A DNA stretch of 64,000 bases from an uncultured Lachnospiraceae bacterium (GTDB taxonomy: Bacteria; Bacillota; Clostridia; Lachnospirales; Lachnospiraceae). Numbering within the stretch: position 1 is the stretch's first letter; each line of letters starts with the position of its first letter. A program made the position numbers and the translations under genes. The notes beneath the pieces were generated by a model. It had not been told where the DNA came from. It was given only the letters and a program-made list of their open reading frames with translations, and did no database searches. The stretch lies in assembly GCA_947626435.1 (NCBI GenBank), contig CANQSB010000010.1, positions 24,406 through 88,405 on the forward strand, read 5' to 3'. This document shows, in pieces, positions 9,290 through 19,289 of this stretch.

Positions 9290-9362
9290 ACTTTAACCTC
9301 CTTAATTCTGTTTTGCATAACCTCAAAATCCTTGCTTTGCCTTATGCTGTACCTTGATTATG

Positions 9363-10103
9363 TCAAATATCACAAATATATTGCCGCAGTATTTCCCGAG
9401 CGCGTTTCAGTCGGTACTTTACAAGCGGAACGCTGATATTGAGAAGCTGCGCGATTTCCCTTACTTTTAGCTCCTGAAAATAATACAGGACAACAGGCTC
9501 ATAGAGCTCACAGCTTAACTTTTTTAAGGCGTTTGCCACATCAAGCCTTGTTTCCGCTGCCCATTCATAGTCATTATTTGTATTTGACGCAAGCGCTTCT
9601 AACTGATACATGTCATCCGATTTTGGCAGCTCTGTCATTGCATATCTTTTCTCCTGCTTAACCGCGTCAATACACAGATTTTTTGCAATCGTATACAGGT
9701 AGTTCAAAGTTTTTCCCCTATAGCCATAGCTTGGCAGCGCCCCAAAAAACTTTAGAAAAACCTCCTGCGTCACATCCTCCGCCTGATCCATTTTCGCAAC
9801 ATGATATCGACAGTACCTTAAAATGCAAGGGTAATACTTGCGCACAAAAATATCAAAAGCGCCTTCGTCACCATTTTTCATTCTCCATATCAGGAGAAAA
9901 TCCTGAGCCACTAATACACCTCCTCCTGCCAATTTTACGCCTTCTCCTCTTATGAATAATTTTTCATAAATAATTGCGAAACGCGTTCTAATCCGTCCGA
10001 ATTTAGCCAAAATATGCAAAACGCGGTATGGTTCTTCGCAAACACCGCTTATCCTATATATAATATAACTGTCCGCACACCTAATTGGATAGTAATATTG
10101 CAA
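9363..10103 (-). CDS. ECF-type RNA polymerase sigma factor (true start probably further inside)
   Basis: DIFVRKYYPCILRYCRYHV...AEDVTQEVFLKFF...NYLYTIAKNLCIDAVK...LLNISVPLVKYRLKRAREILR: sigma70 regions 2 and 4. Confidence 0.9.
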   Translation of the reverse strand: MQYYYPIRCADSYIIYRISGVCEEPYRVLHILAKFGRIRTRFAIIYEKLFIRGEGVKLAGGGVLVAQDFLLIWRMKNGDEGAFDIFVRKYYPCILRYCRYHVAKMDQAEDVTQEVFLKFFGALPSYGYRGKTLNYLYTIAKNLCIDAVKQEKRYAMTELPKSDDMYQLEALASNTNNDYEWAAETRLDVANALKKLSCELYEPVVLYYFQELKVREIAQLLNISVPLVKYRLKRAREILRQYICDI

Positions 10104-10171
10104 AATTTCTCCCCAAAGAATATAATGAATAAAAAAACAGCAATCAGAGCGAAACGGAGGATTATCATATC

Positions 10172-11098
10172 ATGAAAATAAACACAGCGGCAATCATCGG
10201 CGCAGGCGCGATTGGCACATATCTATGGTGGGGAATTAACGAAAGCCTTGGCGATAATGTCTGTTTTGTCGCGACAGGCGATAGAAAAGAGCGCCTTGAA
10301 AAAGACGGCATCATACTCAACAAAAAAGCATATATGCCCGTCGTAAAAACCCCATCACAGGCAAAAGGCGCAGATTTGCTGATTATAGCCACAAAATATG
10401 GAGCGCTGAAAGGAATACTTCCCGATATTAAAGAAATCGCCACAGAAAACACGATTGTAATGAGCGTATTAAACGGCGTGGACAGCGAAGAAATAATCGC
10501 GGAAGCGGTCAATCCGTCGCAGATAATATATTCCCTAATCCGCATAGCCTCACAGCGCGTCGGTAATGTGATAGACTATGACGAGGGCGATATCGGCGGT
10601 CTGTTTTTCGGAGAGCCTGATTCAAAAAACGCCCACAGTGAGCGCATTAATGCCTTGGACGAGCTATTCAGCCACACGCCACTCGTGTATCACATATCAG
10701 ACGACATATTAAATGAGCAGTGGAGCAAATATGCATGGAACCTGTCCTACAACCTGCCGCAGGCTATTTTAAATGTAGGCATCGGCGCATACACAGACAG
10801 CAGCCATGTCAAATTCATTTCCGAAAAAATATGGGACGAAACCGCCGCAGTCGCCGCCGCCAAGGGCATAGATATCGGCGGATATCTACTCCCGCGCAGT
10901 ACCCTCAAAAATACCGCCCGCTTTTCAACGCTTCAAGATTTAGATGCCAAGCGACCCACAGAAGTTGACATGTTTGCAGGCACCATGATACGCCTCGGCA
11001 GGGAGCTTAATATCCCCGTACCATATTGCGAGTTTGCCTACCACGCTATCAAAGCGCTTGAAGAACGCGGCGCGGGGAAGTTTGATTATGATGCCTGA
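10172..11098 (+). CDS. panE-like: Ketopantoate reductase family protein (ApbA/PanE)
   Basis: N-terminal AAIIGAGAIGTYLWWGI Rossmann motif; ketopantoate reductase C-terminal domain pattern. Confidence 0.88.
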   Translation: MKINTAAIIGAGAIGTYLWWGINESLGDNVCFVATGDRKERLEKDGIILNKKAYMPVVKTPSQAKGADLLIIATKYGALKGILPDIKEIATENTIVMSVLNGVDSEEIIAEAVNPSQIIYSLIRIASQRVGNVIDYDEGDIGGLFFGEPDSKNAHSERINALDELFSHTPLVYHISDDILNEQWSKYAWNLSYNLPQAILNVGIGAYTDSSHVKFISEKIWDETAAVAAAKGIDIGGYLLPRSTLKNTARFSTLQDLDAKRPTEVDMFAGTMIRLGRELNIPVPYCEFAYHAIKALEERGAGKFDYDA

Positions 11099-11202
11099 TT
11101 ACCGAATTTCATGTATTTTTGTATTATTTTTTACATTTCGTGTTAATTTTTACATTTCGATTTGACAAATAAATCCGCCTTTGCTATAGTGCTGGTATTG
11201 CT

Positions 11203-12162
11203 TTGCAAAATTTTACTTTACGGGAGAAATTTATGGGACAGGCTGATTTATCGTCAAACAGTTTGATTTCACATTCGGATGTGTTTGCGGACATTATCAA
11301 CGCAATAGTATATGAAGGCAGGCAGGTGCTTGACGCACAAAATTTAAAGCCTTATTATCTGAACAAAAGCGTACACAAAAACAGCAATATGCTTAAAGGG
11401 CTGTACCGCGACAACTGCATGGAGGACATGCGCAGCGGCATCAGATACGCATTGTGGGGCATCGAAAACCAAAACGGCATTGACCGCGCTATTCCGTTTA
11501 GGATAATGGGGTATGACTTTTCGACATACGACAGGCAGATTGGCGAATTTACCGCCAAAAACAAAACAGGCAATAAGGCAATTACCCAAACTCTCCTTCC
11601 CGAGCAGAAGCTGACGCCTGTTATAACCCTGGTGCTTTATTGGGGCGATGACGAAATGCCGAAATCTATTTTTGATATGCTAAATATGCCGGACGAAAAA
11701 AATATAAGGAAGTACATACAAAACTATAAGCTGAACGTAATCAGCTTAAAAAAGCTGACAAAAAAGCAAACCGACAGATTCAAATCCGACTTTAAGTATA
11801 TTGCAAAATTCCTTTGCAGGGAATATAATAAAGACGAGCGGATGGATATGCTTAAAAGCAGCGGCAGGATGCTTATACACCCAAAAGATACACTGTATAC
11901 GCTTACTGCTATCACAGGCGACAGCAAATATTTACAGATTGGCGATGATTGTAAGGAGGAATTTAAAGTGTGTGAAGTGGCTGATGCATTTGTACAAATA
12001 GGTGTGGAACAGGGACGTGAACAGGAGCGCGAGCATGGCATCATGGCTATGGTGACGTCTGCCCGCAAGCTCGGAGCTGATGACAATTTTATTCTGGCTC
12101 AATTGGCGGAAAGCTATAAACTTAATAATGAACAGGCAATGGCATATATGGAAAAATATTAA
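11203..12162 (+). CDS. Rpn family recombination-promoting nuclease / PD-(D/E)XK transposase-like protein
   Basis: DVFADIINAIVYEG..., PITLVLYWG-type motif (VITLVLYWGDDEMPKSIFDML), C-terminal EQGREQEREHGI. Confidence 0.8.
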   Translation: MQNFTLREKFMGQADLSSNSLISHSDVFADIINAIVYEGRQVLDAQNLKPYYLNKSVHKNSNMLKGLYRDNCMEDMRSGIRYALWGIENQNGIDRAIPFRIMGYDFSTYDRQIGEFTAKNKTGNKAITQTLLPEQKLTPVITLVLYWGDDEMPKSIFDMLNMPDEKNIRKYIQNYKLNVISLKKLTKKQTDRFKSDFKYIAKFLCREYNKDERMDMLKSSGRMLIHPKDTLYTLTAITGDSKYLQIGDDCKEEFKVCEVADAFVQIGVEQGREQEREHGIMAMVTSARKLGADDNFILAQLAESYKLNNEQAMAYMEKY

Positions 12163-12173
12163 GTCCACATGAC

Positions 12174-12221
12174 AAAAGGCGCGCCCGAAAACATATTAAT
12201 GTTTCGGATGCGCCTTTTTAT
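12174..12221. terminator. Bidirectional Rho-independent terminator between convergent genes
   Basis: AAAAGGCGCGCCCGAAAACATATTAATGTTTCGGATGCGCCTTTTT hairpin with A/T tracts on both sides. Confidence 0.8.
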
Positions 12222-12254
12222 TCATGACAATATAAAGCTCTTAAGACAGGTTTT

Positions 12255-13922
12255 CTATTCGATATTTATTACCCTGCCAAAAAAGAAATCAACTCTTTCC
12301 TGAGTGTCAAGCAGGCGAATAGGCTTAAACTGTCCTGTCTCAATGCCCTTTGCCTGTAAAGACTCCTTATAAGCTTCAAAGGTCCCCTCCTCCAGAAAAT
12401 ACACTTTTGCTTTACCTATCTCGCCCAGCTTTCGGCAGTCGTCATAATCCATATCTTGCCTGCAAAGCTGCTCATCCATTATATCATTCGCCTCTGTCTG
12501 CGAGATGTTTACCTCTCCCTCCTGCACCTCCAACAGCACATCATACCTGCCCGGCAAATCCGATATATCGGGATAAACGCAAAACTCGTGACGCTGAATA
12601 TTATAGCGCTCCGCAAACACGTCTACCGCTTGAGCGATACTTTCGATATCCATTTTTTCCCCAGCCACGTTCATGCACTGCTTTCTTCGGTAGAGAATAC
12701 GGAGCAGCGGCATATTCTTATAAAATCCTGCGATTTCCACTATATCGCCCATTCGATAGCGGTAGAGTCCCACATACCCCGTAAATACTAGCTCATATTT
12801 TTCACCCTGCTTTACCTGTGAGGCATCAAACACATTTTTTACGTCTCCGTCTGCTTCCGCCAACGGGATATACTCAAAAAATCCTCCTATGGGCACTGGC
12901 ATATACATATCCGTTTCCACGCCGAACGCCGCTCCCAAAAATCCCTCTGATGATCCATAGATAAAATAGTGATACGGCATATCCCCGATATATCTGCGCA
13001 GTCTTTTCATATATGAATTAAACGCCCTTCCGCTGATTGCCACGACCACCCGCAGTTTCTTCCATATGCGCTGCACTATCGGAGTGTCAAAACCAGTTTC
13101 AAATTCTTTTCGCAGCTCGGACGCCCTCTCAGGCATCGGGACAAGTAGCTTTTCAAGCCGCTCGCGAACATCAGCGGGAAGTATAATTCCGTCATTTATT
13201 GTACCGGCCTCTATATCGTCCGTAAGCTGCCTCCAGTTGTTTTCCAGATACGCCATAACGTTAGTTATCTGATGGATAAACACGCTCTCAATAGATGTCA
13301 CATCCTCGCAGATAAGCCCGAAACGCAGCTTTAGATAACTCATGTCCATATCATATTTTGGAAACTGTACATCCTCCGGCGACGTAAATCTGCCAAAATC
13401 AAAATCGCCGCGCTCTCTCCTGCGCTCAAATATCGCCCCCGACGAGAGCAGCTTATCCGTACCATCGATAAACGGTGTCCTGCGCACCTCATTCAAGAGA
13501 AAAATCTTACTGTTCCAGTCCTCCGGCAGAACCTCCGTATCGGCATAATATTTGGCTGTCAGCTCATTTACGCAGTAATACGCGTAATGCTCGAAAGAAT
13601 CCATCCACTTTTCTGTCAGCGGAATTTTCTTTATCTCGCCTGTCGTACCTGACGACAATGTATAATAGCGTATCGGATATGCCGTAATCAAGCCTTCCTC
13701 ACCCTTATCCACCATCCGCTCAATATATTCCTTATAATCCTCATATTCCGTAAGCGGCACCTTAGCCTGATAATCAGAAACCGACTGTATCTGATTAAAG
13801 CCATACTTTTTCCCATACTCTGTATCGCTGTTGTCATGCAGTATCTGCAGCATCAATTTCTCCTGTACATTTACATAATCTTCGGCATCCCTTTCCAGTT
13901 CCGTCATTATATTTTTATTCAT
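12255..13922 (-). CDS. GH3 (auxin-responsive-promoter) family acyl-adenylate/amide synthetase-like protein
   Basis: YTLSSGTTGEIKKIPLT, YIYGSSEGFLGAAFG, YELVFTGYVGLYRYRMGDIVEIAGFY, LYRRKQCMNVAGEKM motifs of the GH3 family. Confidence 0.88.
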   Translation of the reverse strand: MNKNIMTELERDAEDYVNVQEKLMLQILHDNSDTEYGKKYGFNQIQSVSDYQAKVPLTEYEDYKEYIERMVDKGEEGLITAYPIRYYTLSSGTTGEIKKIPLTEKWMDSFEHYAYYCVNELTAKYYADTEVLPEDWNSKIFLLNEVRRTPFIDGTDKLLSSGAIFERRRERGDFDFGRFTSPEDVQFPKYDMDMSYLKLRFGLICEDVTSIESVFIHQITNVMAYLENNWRQLTDDIEAGTINDGIILPADVRERLEKLLVPMPERASELRKEFETGFDTPIVQRIWKKLRVVVAISGRAFNSYMKRLRRYIGDMPYHYFIYGSSEGFLGAAFGVETDMYMPVPIGGFFEYIPLAEADGDVKNVFDASQVKQGEKYELVFTGYVGLYRYRMGDIVEIAGFYKNMPLLRILYRRKQCMNVAGEKMDIESIAQAVDVFAERYNIQRHEFCVYPDISDLPGRYDVLLEVQEGEVNISQTEANDIMDEQLCRQDMDYDDCRKLGEIGKAKVYFLEEGTFEAYKESLQAKGIETGQFKPIRLLDTQERVDFFFGRVINIE

Positions 13923-13923
13923 T

Positions 13924-16233
13924 TTAAGATATTCCTCCCTTTTTAGGTTTATTTACCATCAGAAACAGTATCGCGACAAAAACATACGCAATGCCGAAAA
14001 TAGTAATATACGTCATTTTTCCGTCAGGCTGTATCAGCAGATTGTACAGCATCGGGCAAAGTATCTGAACGGCGCTTCCCGCCATATGAAACACGGTAAG
14101 CATTCCCGCCGTATGCGACGGATCGGCTGACAGCTCTGTAAAATAGCTCGTAATCAAGGGCGTACCAAAGCCGTCAAACACTCCTAAAATCGCCGCCGAA
14201 ATCATGGCTATGACGAGGCTCCTGCTCACAGGCAAAATCAAAATTCCAACTGCTGCCATAAACAGCGCCGCCACGCATGACAGATATAAAGGTTTCTTCT
14301 TCATAAAGTTTAAGATGAACACGCCAAGATACATACCCGCAATGCCATTCACAAGATATACATAGCTTGTAGCGACGGCGTTCTGTCCGATACTGCTCAT
14401 ATACGACGGCACGAAAGCCACGACGTACATAAGCCCTATATTCAGAGGTATGCAGCCAAGCAGGATTGTGAGCAGCGCTTTCTTATTTTTAAGTATATTA
14501 GATCCTGCCTTACCATCATCGGAAACTTCTTCGCTTTCCGCTTTTTGCTTACTTCTGTTCTGCTCCAGAAGTTTCCACGGCATCGTAAAGATTGCCCATA
14601 TGCACAGAATAAGCAGAATCACAGCAGTAACCAAATAGTTTGCCGAATACCCAAGCGCCTCGGCAAATATCGCGCCAAGCGATGCGCCCGCCGTAATGCC
14701 GCCAAGAAGTCCTGCGTTCATCCTGCCGCAATTGTCACGGAAGTTTTTATCACCCGATGAGCCAAGCGCCACAATATTGTTAAGCCAATACTTTAGAAAA
14801 GCAAAACCGATTCCGCAAAACGCGCGTAGCGCCACCAAAAGATACGGAGAAGTCACTGTCATACAAGCCATATTTCCTAAAATCATGAAAGGGAACACGA
14901 AACACATCAGCCTATCGGGACGCGTATCCTTGTACACTCTTTGTATGACCGCCGATGCCGCAAGCACGCATATAAGCTCCACAGTAAGCGGCAGTGACGC
15001 GCTGACCGCCTTAGACAATCCAAACACTGAGGCATCCCACGAGCGCATAATAACCGCCGCATACGGCGTACTCGTGTAAATGGCGGTAAAGCCCAGAAAG
15101 GCGAGCAGCCTAATCTGCAGTGAAATTCCCTTTTCCTGTTTCTCTGATGGCTGGTTAAAATCACCAGAAAACCTCGCTGCCAAGATTTCCGTCAGGCTCG
15201 TAAGCTCAATGGCAATCATCAGGCACACCGCGAATACCGCGCCGAATGTGAGCGTCATCAGGCTGATTTTTTCTCTGATGTAGCTCTGATTAATTTCTAC
15301 CTCAAGCTCAATCTGCGCGCTACCGTCGCCAATCGGCAGGACAATGGTGTTATCATCCGCGTTTTCATTCATATCACCAAAATGTATGCGCAGATTTTTA
15401 ATCGACTGGCTCGTCTCTTCCTTTTCTTTAAGCCAATCATTTATCCTGTAAAGCTCGCTTTCTTCCAGTCCTTTTTCTATCAGCCCATCCGCCACTTTCT
15501 GAACTGATACAGCCGTCTGCTCGGCTTTTTCCTCGACAAGCGCCTGATAGCTTGCCCTATATGTAAAGAACAGGTAAATAATATAACAGAACAAACCCGA
15601 CATCATAAATATGGCTCTCTTGCCGCTCCCAAATTTGTCAAAAATCGCCGTAAACAGGATAATCAAGGCGGCAACAACCGCAAGTATAATAAATAACACT
15701 ATCTGCGTCATTGCCGTACGCGTATCACCGGCAAACGCGCCCTTTTCATAATATACGGACATATATCCCGTAAGCTGTGTTTCTTCCTTATATATCGGGA
15801 ATATGAGGCTTTCCTTATTTCCAAACGATATATGTTCTCCCTCGGACGCCGTCTTTAAAAGCTGATTTCTGTATTCATCGCCATAAATATACGCAAGCTC
15901 CTGCTCCGCCTCATCTGACGCCTCAAATGAGGCATAGAGCGGATTGCCTTCCGCGTCAAGTATGACCACCTTAAGCTCCTGCTCCGCAAGTCCGCGCACG
16001 CGGTCAAACACTTCCTCAATGCCGTAATAATTGTCAAGCTCCTTTCCAAAGTCTATGGAGCTTTCCATATTTTTTACTACTTCCTGAATTTCTGTCGTAA
16101 GGTACTGCTCCTCCAGCTCTGTACAGGTATTGTCAAAAGCCATACGGCATATCCAGTTTACAAACTGCAGGCTCAAAAATGTCAGCAGTATGACGATGAC
16201 CGCCGTAACTGTCCGCTGCTTTTTTTGTTGCAT
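13924..16233 (-). CDS. MFS transporter with N-terminal extracytoplasmic sensor-like region
   Basis: N-terminal TM, soluble region and coiled-coil, then ~12-TM MFS-like domain. Start taken at MQQKKQRT (16233). Confidence 0.7.
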   Translation of the reverse strand: MQQKKQRTVTAVIVILLTFLSLQFVNWICRMAFDNTCTELEEQYLTTEIQEVVKNMESSIDFGKELDNYYGIEEVFDRVRGLAEQELKVVILDAEGNPLYASFEASDEAEQELAYIYGDEYRNQLLKTASEGEHISFGNKESLIFPIYKEETQLTGYMSVYYEKGAFAGDTRTAMTQIVLFIILAVVAALIILFTAIFDKFGSGKRAIFMMSGLFCYIIYLFFTYRASYQALVEEKAEQTAVSVQKVADGLIEKGLEESELYRINDWLKEKEETSQSIKNLRIHFGDMNENADDNTIVLPIGDGSAQIELEVEINQSYIREKISLMTLTFGAVFAVCLMIAIELTSLTEILAARFSGDFNQPSEKQEKGISLQIRLLAFLGFTAIYTSTPYAAVIMRSWDASVFGLSKAVSASLPLTVELICVLAASAVIQRVYKDTRPDRLMCFVFPFMILGNMACMTVTSPYLLVALRAFCGIGFAFLKYWLNNIVALGSSGDKNFRDNCGRMNAGLLGGITAGASLGAIFAEALGYSANYLVTAVILLILCIWAIFTMPWKLLEQNRSKQKAESEEVSDDGKAGSNILKNKKALLTILLGCIPLNIGLMYVVAFVPSYMSSIGQNAVATSYVYLVNGIAGMYLGVFILNFMKKKPLYLSCVAALFMAAVGILILPVSRSLVIAMISAAILGVFDGFGTPLITSYFTELSADPSHTAGMLTVFHMAGSAVQILCPMLYNLLIQPDGKMTYITIFGIAYVFVAILFLMVNKPKKGGIS

Positions 16234-16252
16234 AAAAATCCTCCTCCCCTGT

Positions 16253-17455
16253 TTAATTTCTTTCAGTATGCATATACAGTTTCTCCGCCGATAAGAGCAT
16301 ATCCGCATCCGCCTCAAAGCCGACGCGGTCAGCCGCCTCCAGATTGAGGCTCAAAAACGGCGGCTCCACAAACTTCTGGTTGAGGTTTCCCGGCTCCTCG
16401 CCATGCAAAACCTTTGAAACCACATCCACCAGAAACGGCGCCTGCATCTTCGCGTCGCTTGCGGTCACTACCATCGTCGCCCCGTATCTGACGTAATATT
16501 CATTGTTTTGCACAAATACCGGTATATTGTTCTCATAAAAAACATCAAGCAGCGGCGCAATCATTTTCTCATCCTGAATAATGTCGGAATTTAACAAAAA
16601 CGCGTCTATGCCCTCGTTCACCAGCTCCTTATATGTCTGCGCAAGCTTTTCGTAATAATCGTCCGTCATCTCGCGCTCAATCTTTTTCGCTGTGATTTTA
16701 AAGCCGATGTTTTCCGCCGCCTCACTGTAGGGCTGCAATGAGGCTATGACTTCGTCATAGTAAACCATGCCGATATTGGTAAACGGATGGCTGTTATAAT
16801 AGTATTTCATCTGATTTTTGTATACGTCCGTATTCGTATGGCACCATACATTCGCCTTGCCTGAATATTCATCCGTATCCGAAAGCCCCGCGCCGACCGG
16901 ATCAGTAGAGCCTGACACGATAATCGGGATTTCTGTAATGCCCATCTCATTGATTACCATGTCCGCGGGCTGGGTGCCAAGGCAGAACAGCATATCTATC
17001 TCCTTTGCGTCAATCCGTTTTCGCAAATCCTTTTTTACAAAATCCACGCCGTCATAAACTTCCGACGTATAATAATTCGCCTCATCGGAAAAGCACATGT
17101 ATGGTCCTAAATCCTGCTGCGCAAGGAAATGGATAAGCTCCTTTGCGTCGGTATTTGCCGCATCAAATGGGAGCTCGCCCTCATATGTAATCCATCCGCT
17201 TTCCCTAAGCTGGTCAATAAAATAATAAAGTATCTCTCCCGTCGCGGGATACGGATCAATGTCAATATATCCTATGACAAATTTGCTCCCGTCCTCTTTT
17301 GTACATGGTTTGGTCATATTTTCGCTGACGCTTAGGAAGTCCTGCGCCCGCTCAATATCTTCCGCTCCAACTTTGTCGCCTCTCGACAGCACAAATACAC
17401 TGATTGGAAATGCCAACATACATATAAGGCATATACTTACAATTTTTTTCAGCAT
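16253..17455 (-). CDS. Extracytoplasmic substrate-binding protein (periplasmic-binding-protein type 1 fold)
   Basis: Signal peptide MLKKIVSICLICMLAFPISVFVL; PBP1-like ...IPIIVSGSTDPVGAGL...NIGMVYYDEVIASLQPYSEAAENIG...DAFLLNSDII. Confidence 0.8.
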   Translation of the reverse strand: MLKKIVSICLICMLAFPISVFVLSRGDKVGAEDIERAQDFLSVSENMTKPCTKEDGSKFVIGYIDIDPYPATGEILYYFIDQLRESGWITYEGELPFDAANTDAKELIHFLAQQDLGPYMCFSDEANYYTSEVYDGVDFVKKDLRKRIDAKEIDMLFCLGTQPADMVINEMGITEIPIIVSGSTDPVGAGLSDTDEYSGKANVWCHTNTDVYKNQMKYYYNSHPFTNIGMVYYDEVIASLQPYSEAAENIGFKITAKKIEREMTDDYYEKLAQTYKELVNEGIDAFLLNSDIIQDEKMIAPLLDVFYENNIPVFVQNNEYYVRYGATMVVTASDAKMQAPFLVDVVSKVLHGEEPGNLNQKFVEPPFLSLNLEAADRVGFEADADMLLSAEKLYMHTERN

Positions 17456-17554
17456 ACTGTTTCTCCTTTCCTTTTTACATTTATTTTCAGGCTTTTGTTA
17501 AGCCTCATTTAACAATGAATAATTTAGTCCAAGTGCGCTTGTCCTAAAGAACAA

Positions 17555-17583
17555 TTGCACACTGTATAATATATGTTTATAAT
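17555..17583 (+). promoter_or_regulatory. Sigma-A type promoter upstream of the phosphatase gene
   Basis: TTGCAC-N17-TATAAT about 75 nt upstream of ATG 17658. Confidence 0.5.
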
Positions 17584-17657
17584 TTTGTTTAGACATTTTA
17601 TATATAATACAGAATTAAAGGATTTTCTTTTAACCATAAATTATTAGGAGGTTACAT

Positions 17658-19286
17658 ATGAAAAATCAAAAAGGTTTTTTACGTTTTTTTCATTCACTCA
17701 GCCGTAAATTCATGCTGGGCTTTTTTGTGCTTGCGCTGACGATTTTGACGACGACCTGTACCGTCGGCTATTATGTGTATCGAACGAATATACAAAAAAT
17801 CTACAACGCCCAGGCCTACTCGGCAGCGTATGAGGCGCGCTCGCTGCTCGACGGTGATTTACTAAGGAAGTATTCGCAAACCCTTGAAAAAGATGATGGA
17901 TACGAGCAGTTAAAGGCCTCGATTGAAACCTTGCGCCAAAATACTGGCAGCATCGGAATTTTCATAGTGCAGCTTGATATTCCGCAACGCGGAGACTATT
18001 TATACCTTATTGATACTTATGCAAACCATGCCCTTGAATACTCGCTCGGCGATAATGCAAAATATCCCGAAATATTTAAGGAGCAGCTCCAATCAGTCTA
18101 TTATGACGGCGCAGATTTAAGCAGCTCCTATATGCGCGCCGACAGTGCGGACTACGGTGAAAACTTTTTTGCCACGGTGCCGCTCTATGACAGCAATGGT
18201 GAAATCGTAGCGAATATAGCGGTACAATGCAGCCTTGAAGAAATGCACAATACTCTGCGGCAGTACCTGATTTATGCTTTCAGCCTTACAATCGTGATTG
18301 TAATAATAATACTTGTCATATACTTGGTATATATAAATCACAACGTAACCGCTCCTATCAAAAAAATCACTCGCCACGCCGCAGGCTTTATCAAGGGCTC
18401 GGACATCTCAATCGCAATGGACAAAATTCATACGGGCGATGAAATTGAAAGTCTCGCCGATTCCATTATCCAAATGGAACACGACATACACGAATACACG
18501 CAGAACCTTGCGGCGGCAACCGCCACGCGTGAACACATGGAGGCTGAATCAAACGTGGCAAAGCAGATTCAGCAGAACCTTTTCCCTTACCATTATCCCG
18601 CGTTTCCGGAGCGTAAGGACTTTGATATATACGCCCGTCTCCAGTCCTGTCGCGCTATAGGCGGCAACTTTTACAACTACTTCCTGCTTGACGACACGCA
18701 CTTGTGCCTGTTTGCGGGTGACGTGAACGGCAGCGGCATACCTACGCTTATGTTTTCAGCCATCGCCGCCACGCTTATCAGGAACTACGCCACGATGAAA
18801 TTCTCGCCCGACAGAATACTTGCCAACGTCAATGATGAGCTAAGCAAAAACAATCAGGCGGAAAGGACTGTCGATGTATTCCTTGCAATCATAGATTTGC
18901 ACGACGGTCAGATGACATATGTCACCGCCGGCAAAAACGTATTCGCGATGCTCAAAAGTCCCGGCTCGTCATTCACTCCGCTGCCCTACAAGAGCTGCTT
19001 CTCGCTTGCCACAATCGGGCAGGTCGCGTATCCCGTATCGTCAGCGTCGCTGTCGCAGGGCGATATACTCTTTGTATTTACAAAAGGCATAGCCGCCACG
19101 GTAAACCAAAAAGGTCTTATCTTTGGCAGCGACTACGCAAAGGACACGCTGCAGGAAATCATACAGAGAGAATATTCTCTGAAAACCATGACTGACAACC
19201 TGTTTGACAACATAAACGCATTCGCGGAGGAAACTCCCCAAGAGAACGACAGCACAGTGCTTTTGTTCCGTTATGTGGGAATTTAA
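17658..19286 (+). CDS. HAMP-containing SpoIIE-type PP2C phosphatase
   Basis: Two TM segments around a sensor, HAMP region, then AKQIQQNLFPYHYPAFPERKDFDIYARLQSCRAIGGNFYNYFLLDDTHLCLFAGDVNGSGIPTLMFSAIAATLIRNYA. Confidence 0.92.
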   Translation: MKNQKGFLRFFHSLSRKFMLGFFVLALTILTTTCTVGYYVYRTNIQKIYNAQAYSAAYEARSLLDGDLLRKYSQTLEKDDGYEQLKASIETLRQNTGSIGIFIVQLDIPQRGDYLYLIDTYANHALEYSLGDNAKYPEIFKEQLQSVYYDGADLSSSYMRADSADYGENFFATVPLYDSNGEIVANIAVQCSLEEMHNTLRQYLIYAFSLTIVIVIIILVIYLVYINHNVTAPIKKITRHAAGFIKGSDISIAMDKIHTGDEIESLADSIIQMEHDIHEYTQNLAAATATREHMEAESNVAKQIQQNLFPYHYPAFPERKDFDIYARLQSCRAIGGNFYNYFLLDDTHLCLFAGDVNGSGIPTLMFSAIAATLIRNYATMKFSPDRILANVNDELSKNNQAERTVDVFLAIIDLHDGQMTYVTAGKNVFAMLKSPGSSFTPLPYKSCFSLATIGQVAYPVSSASLSQGDILFVFTKGIAATVNQKGLIFGSDYAKDTLQEIIQREYSLKTMTDNLFDNINAFAEETPQENDSTVLLFRYVGI

Positions 19287-19289
19287 CCG

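Noticed and set aside
11203-12162. Rpn-type gene as an active mobile element
   Set aside because: No terminal inverted repeats or target duplications seen; such genes are common singletons in these genomes.
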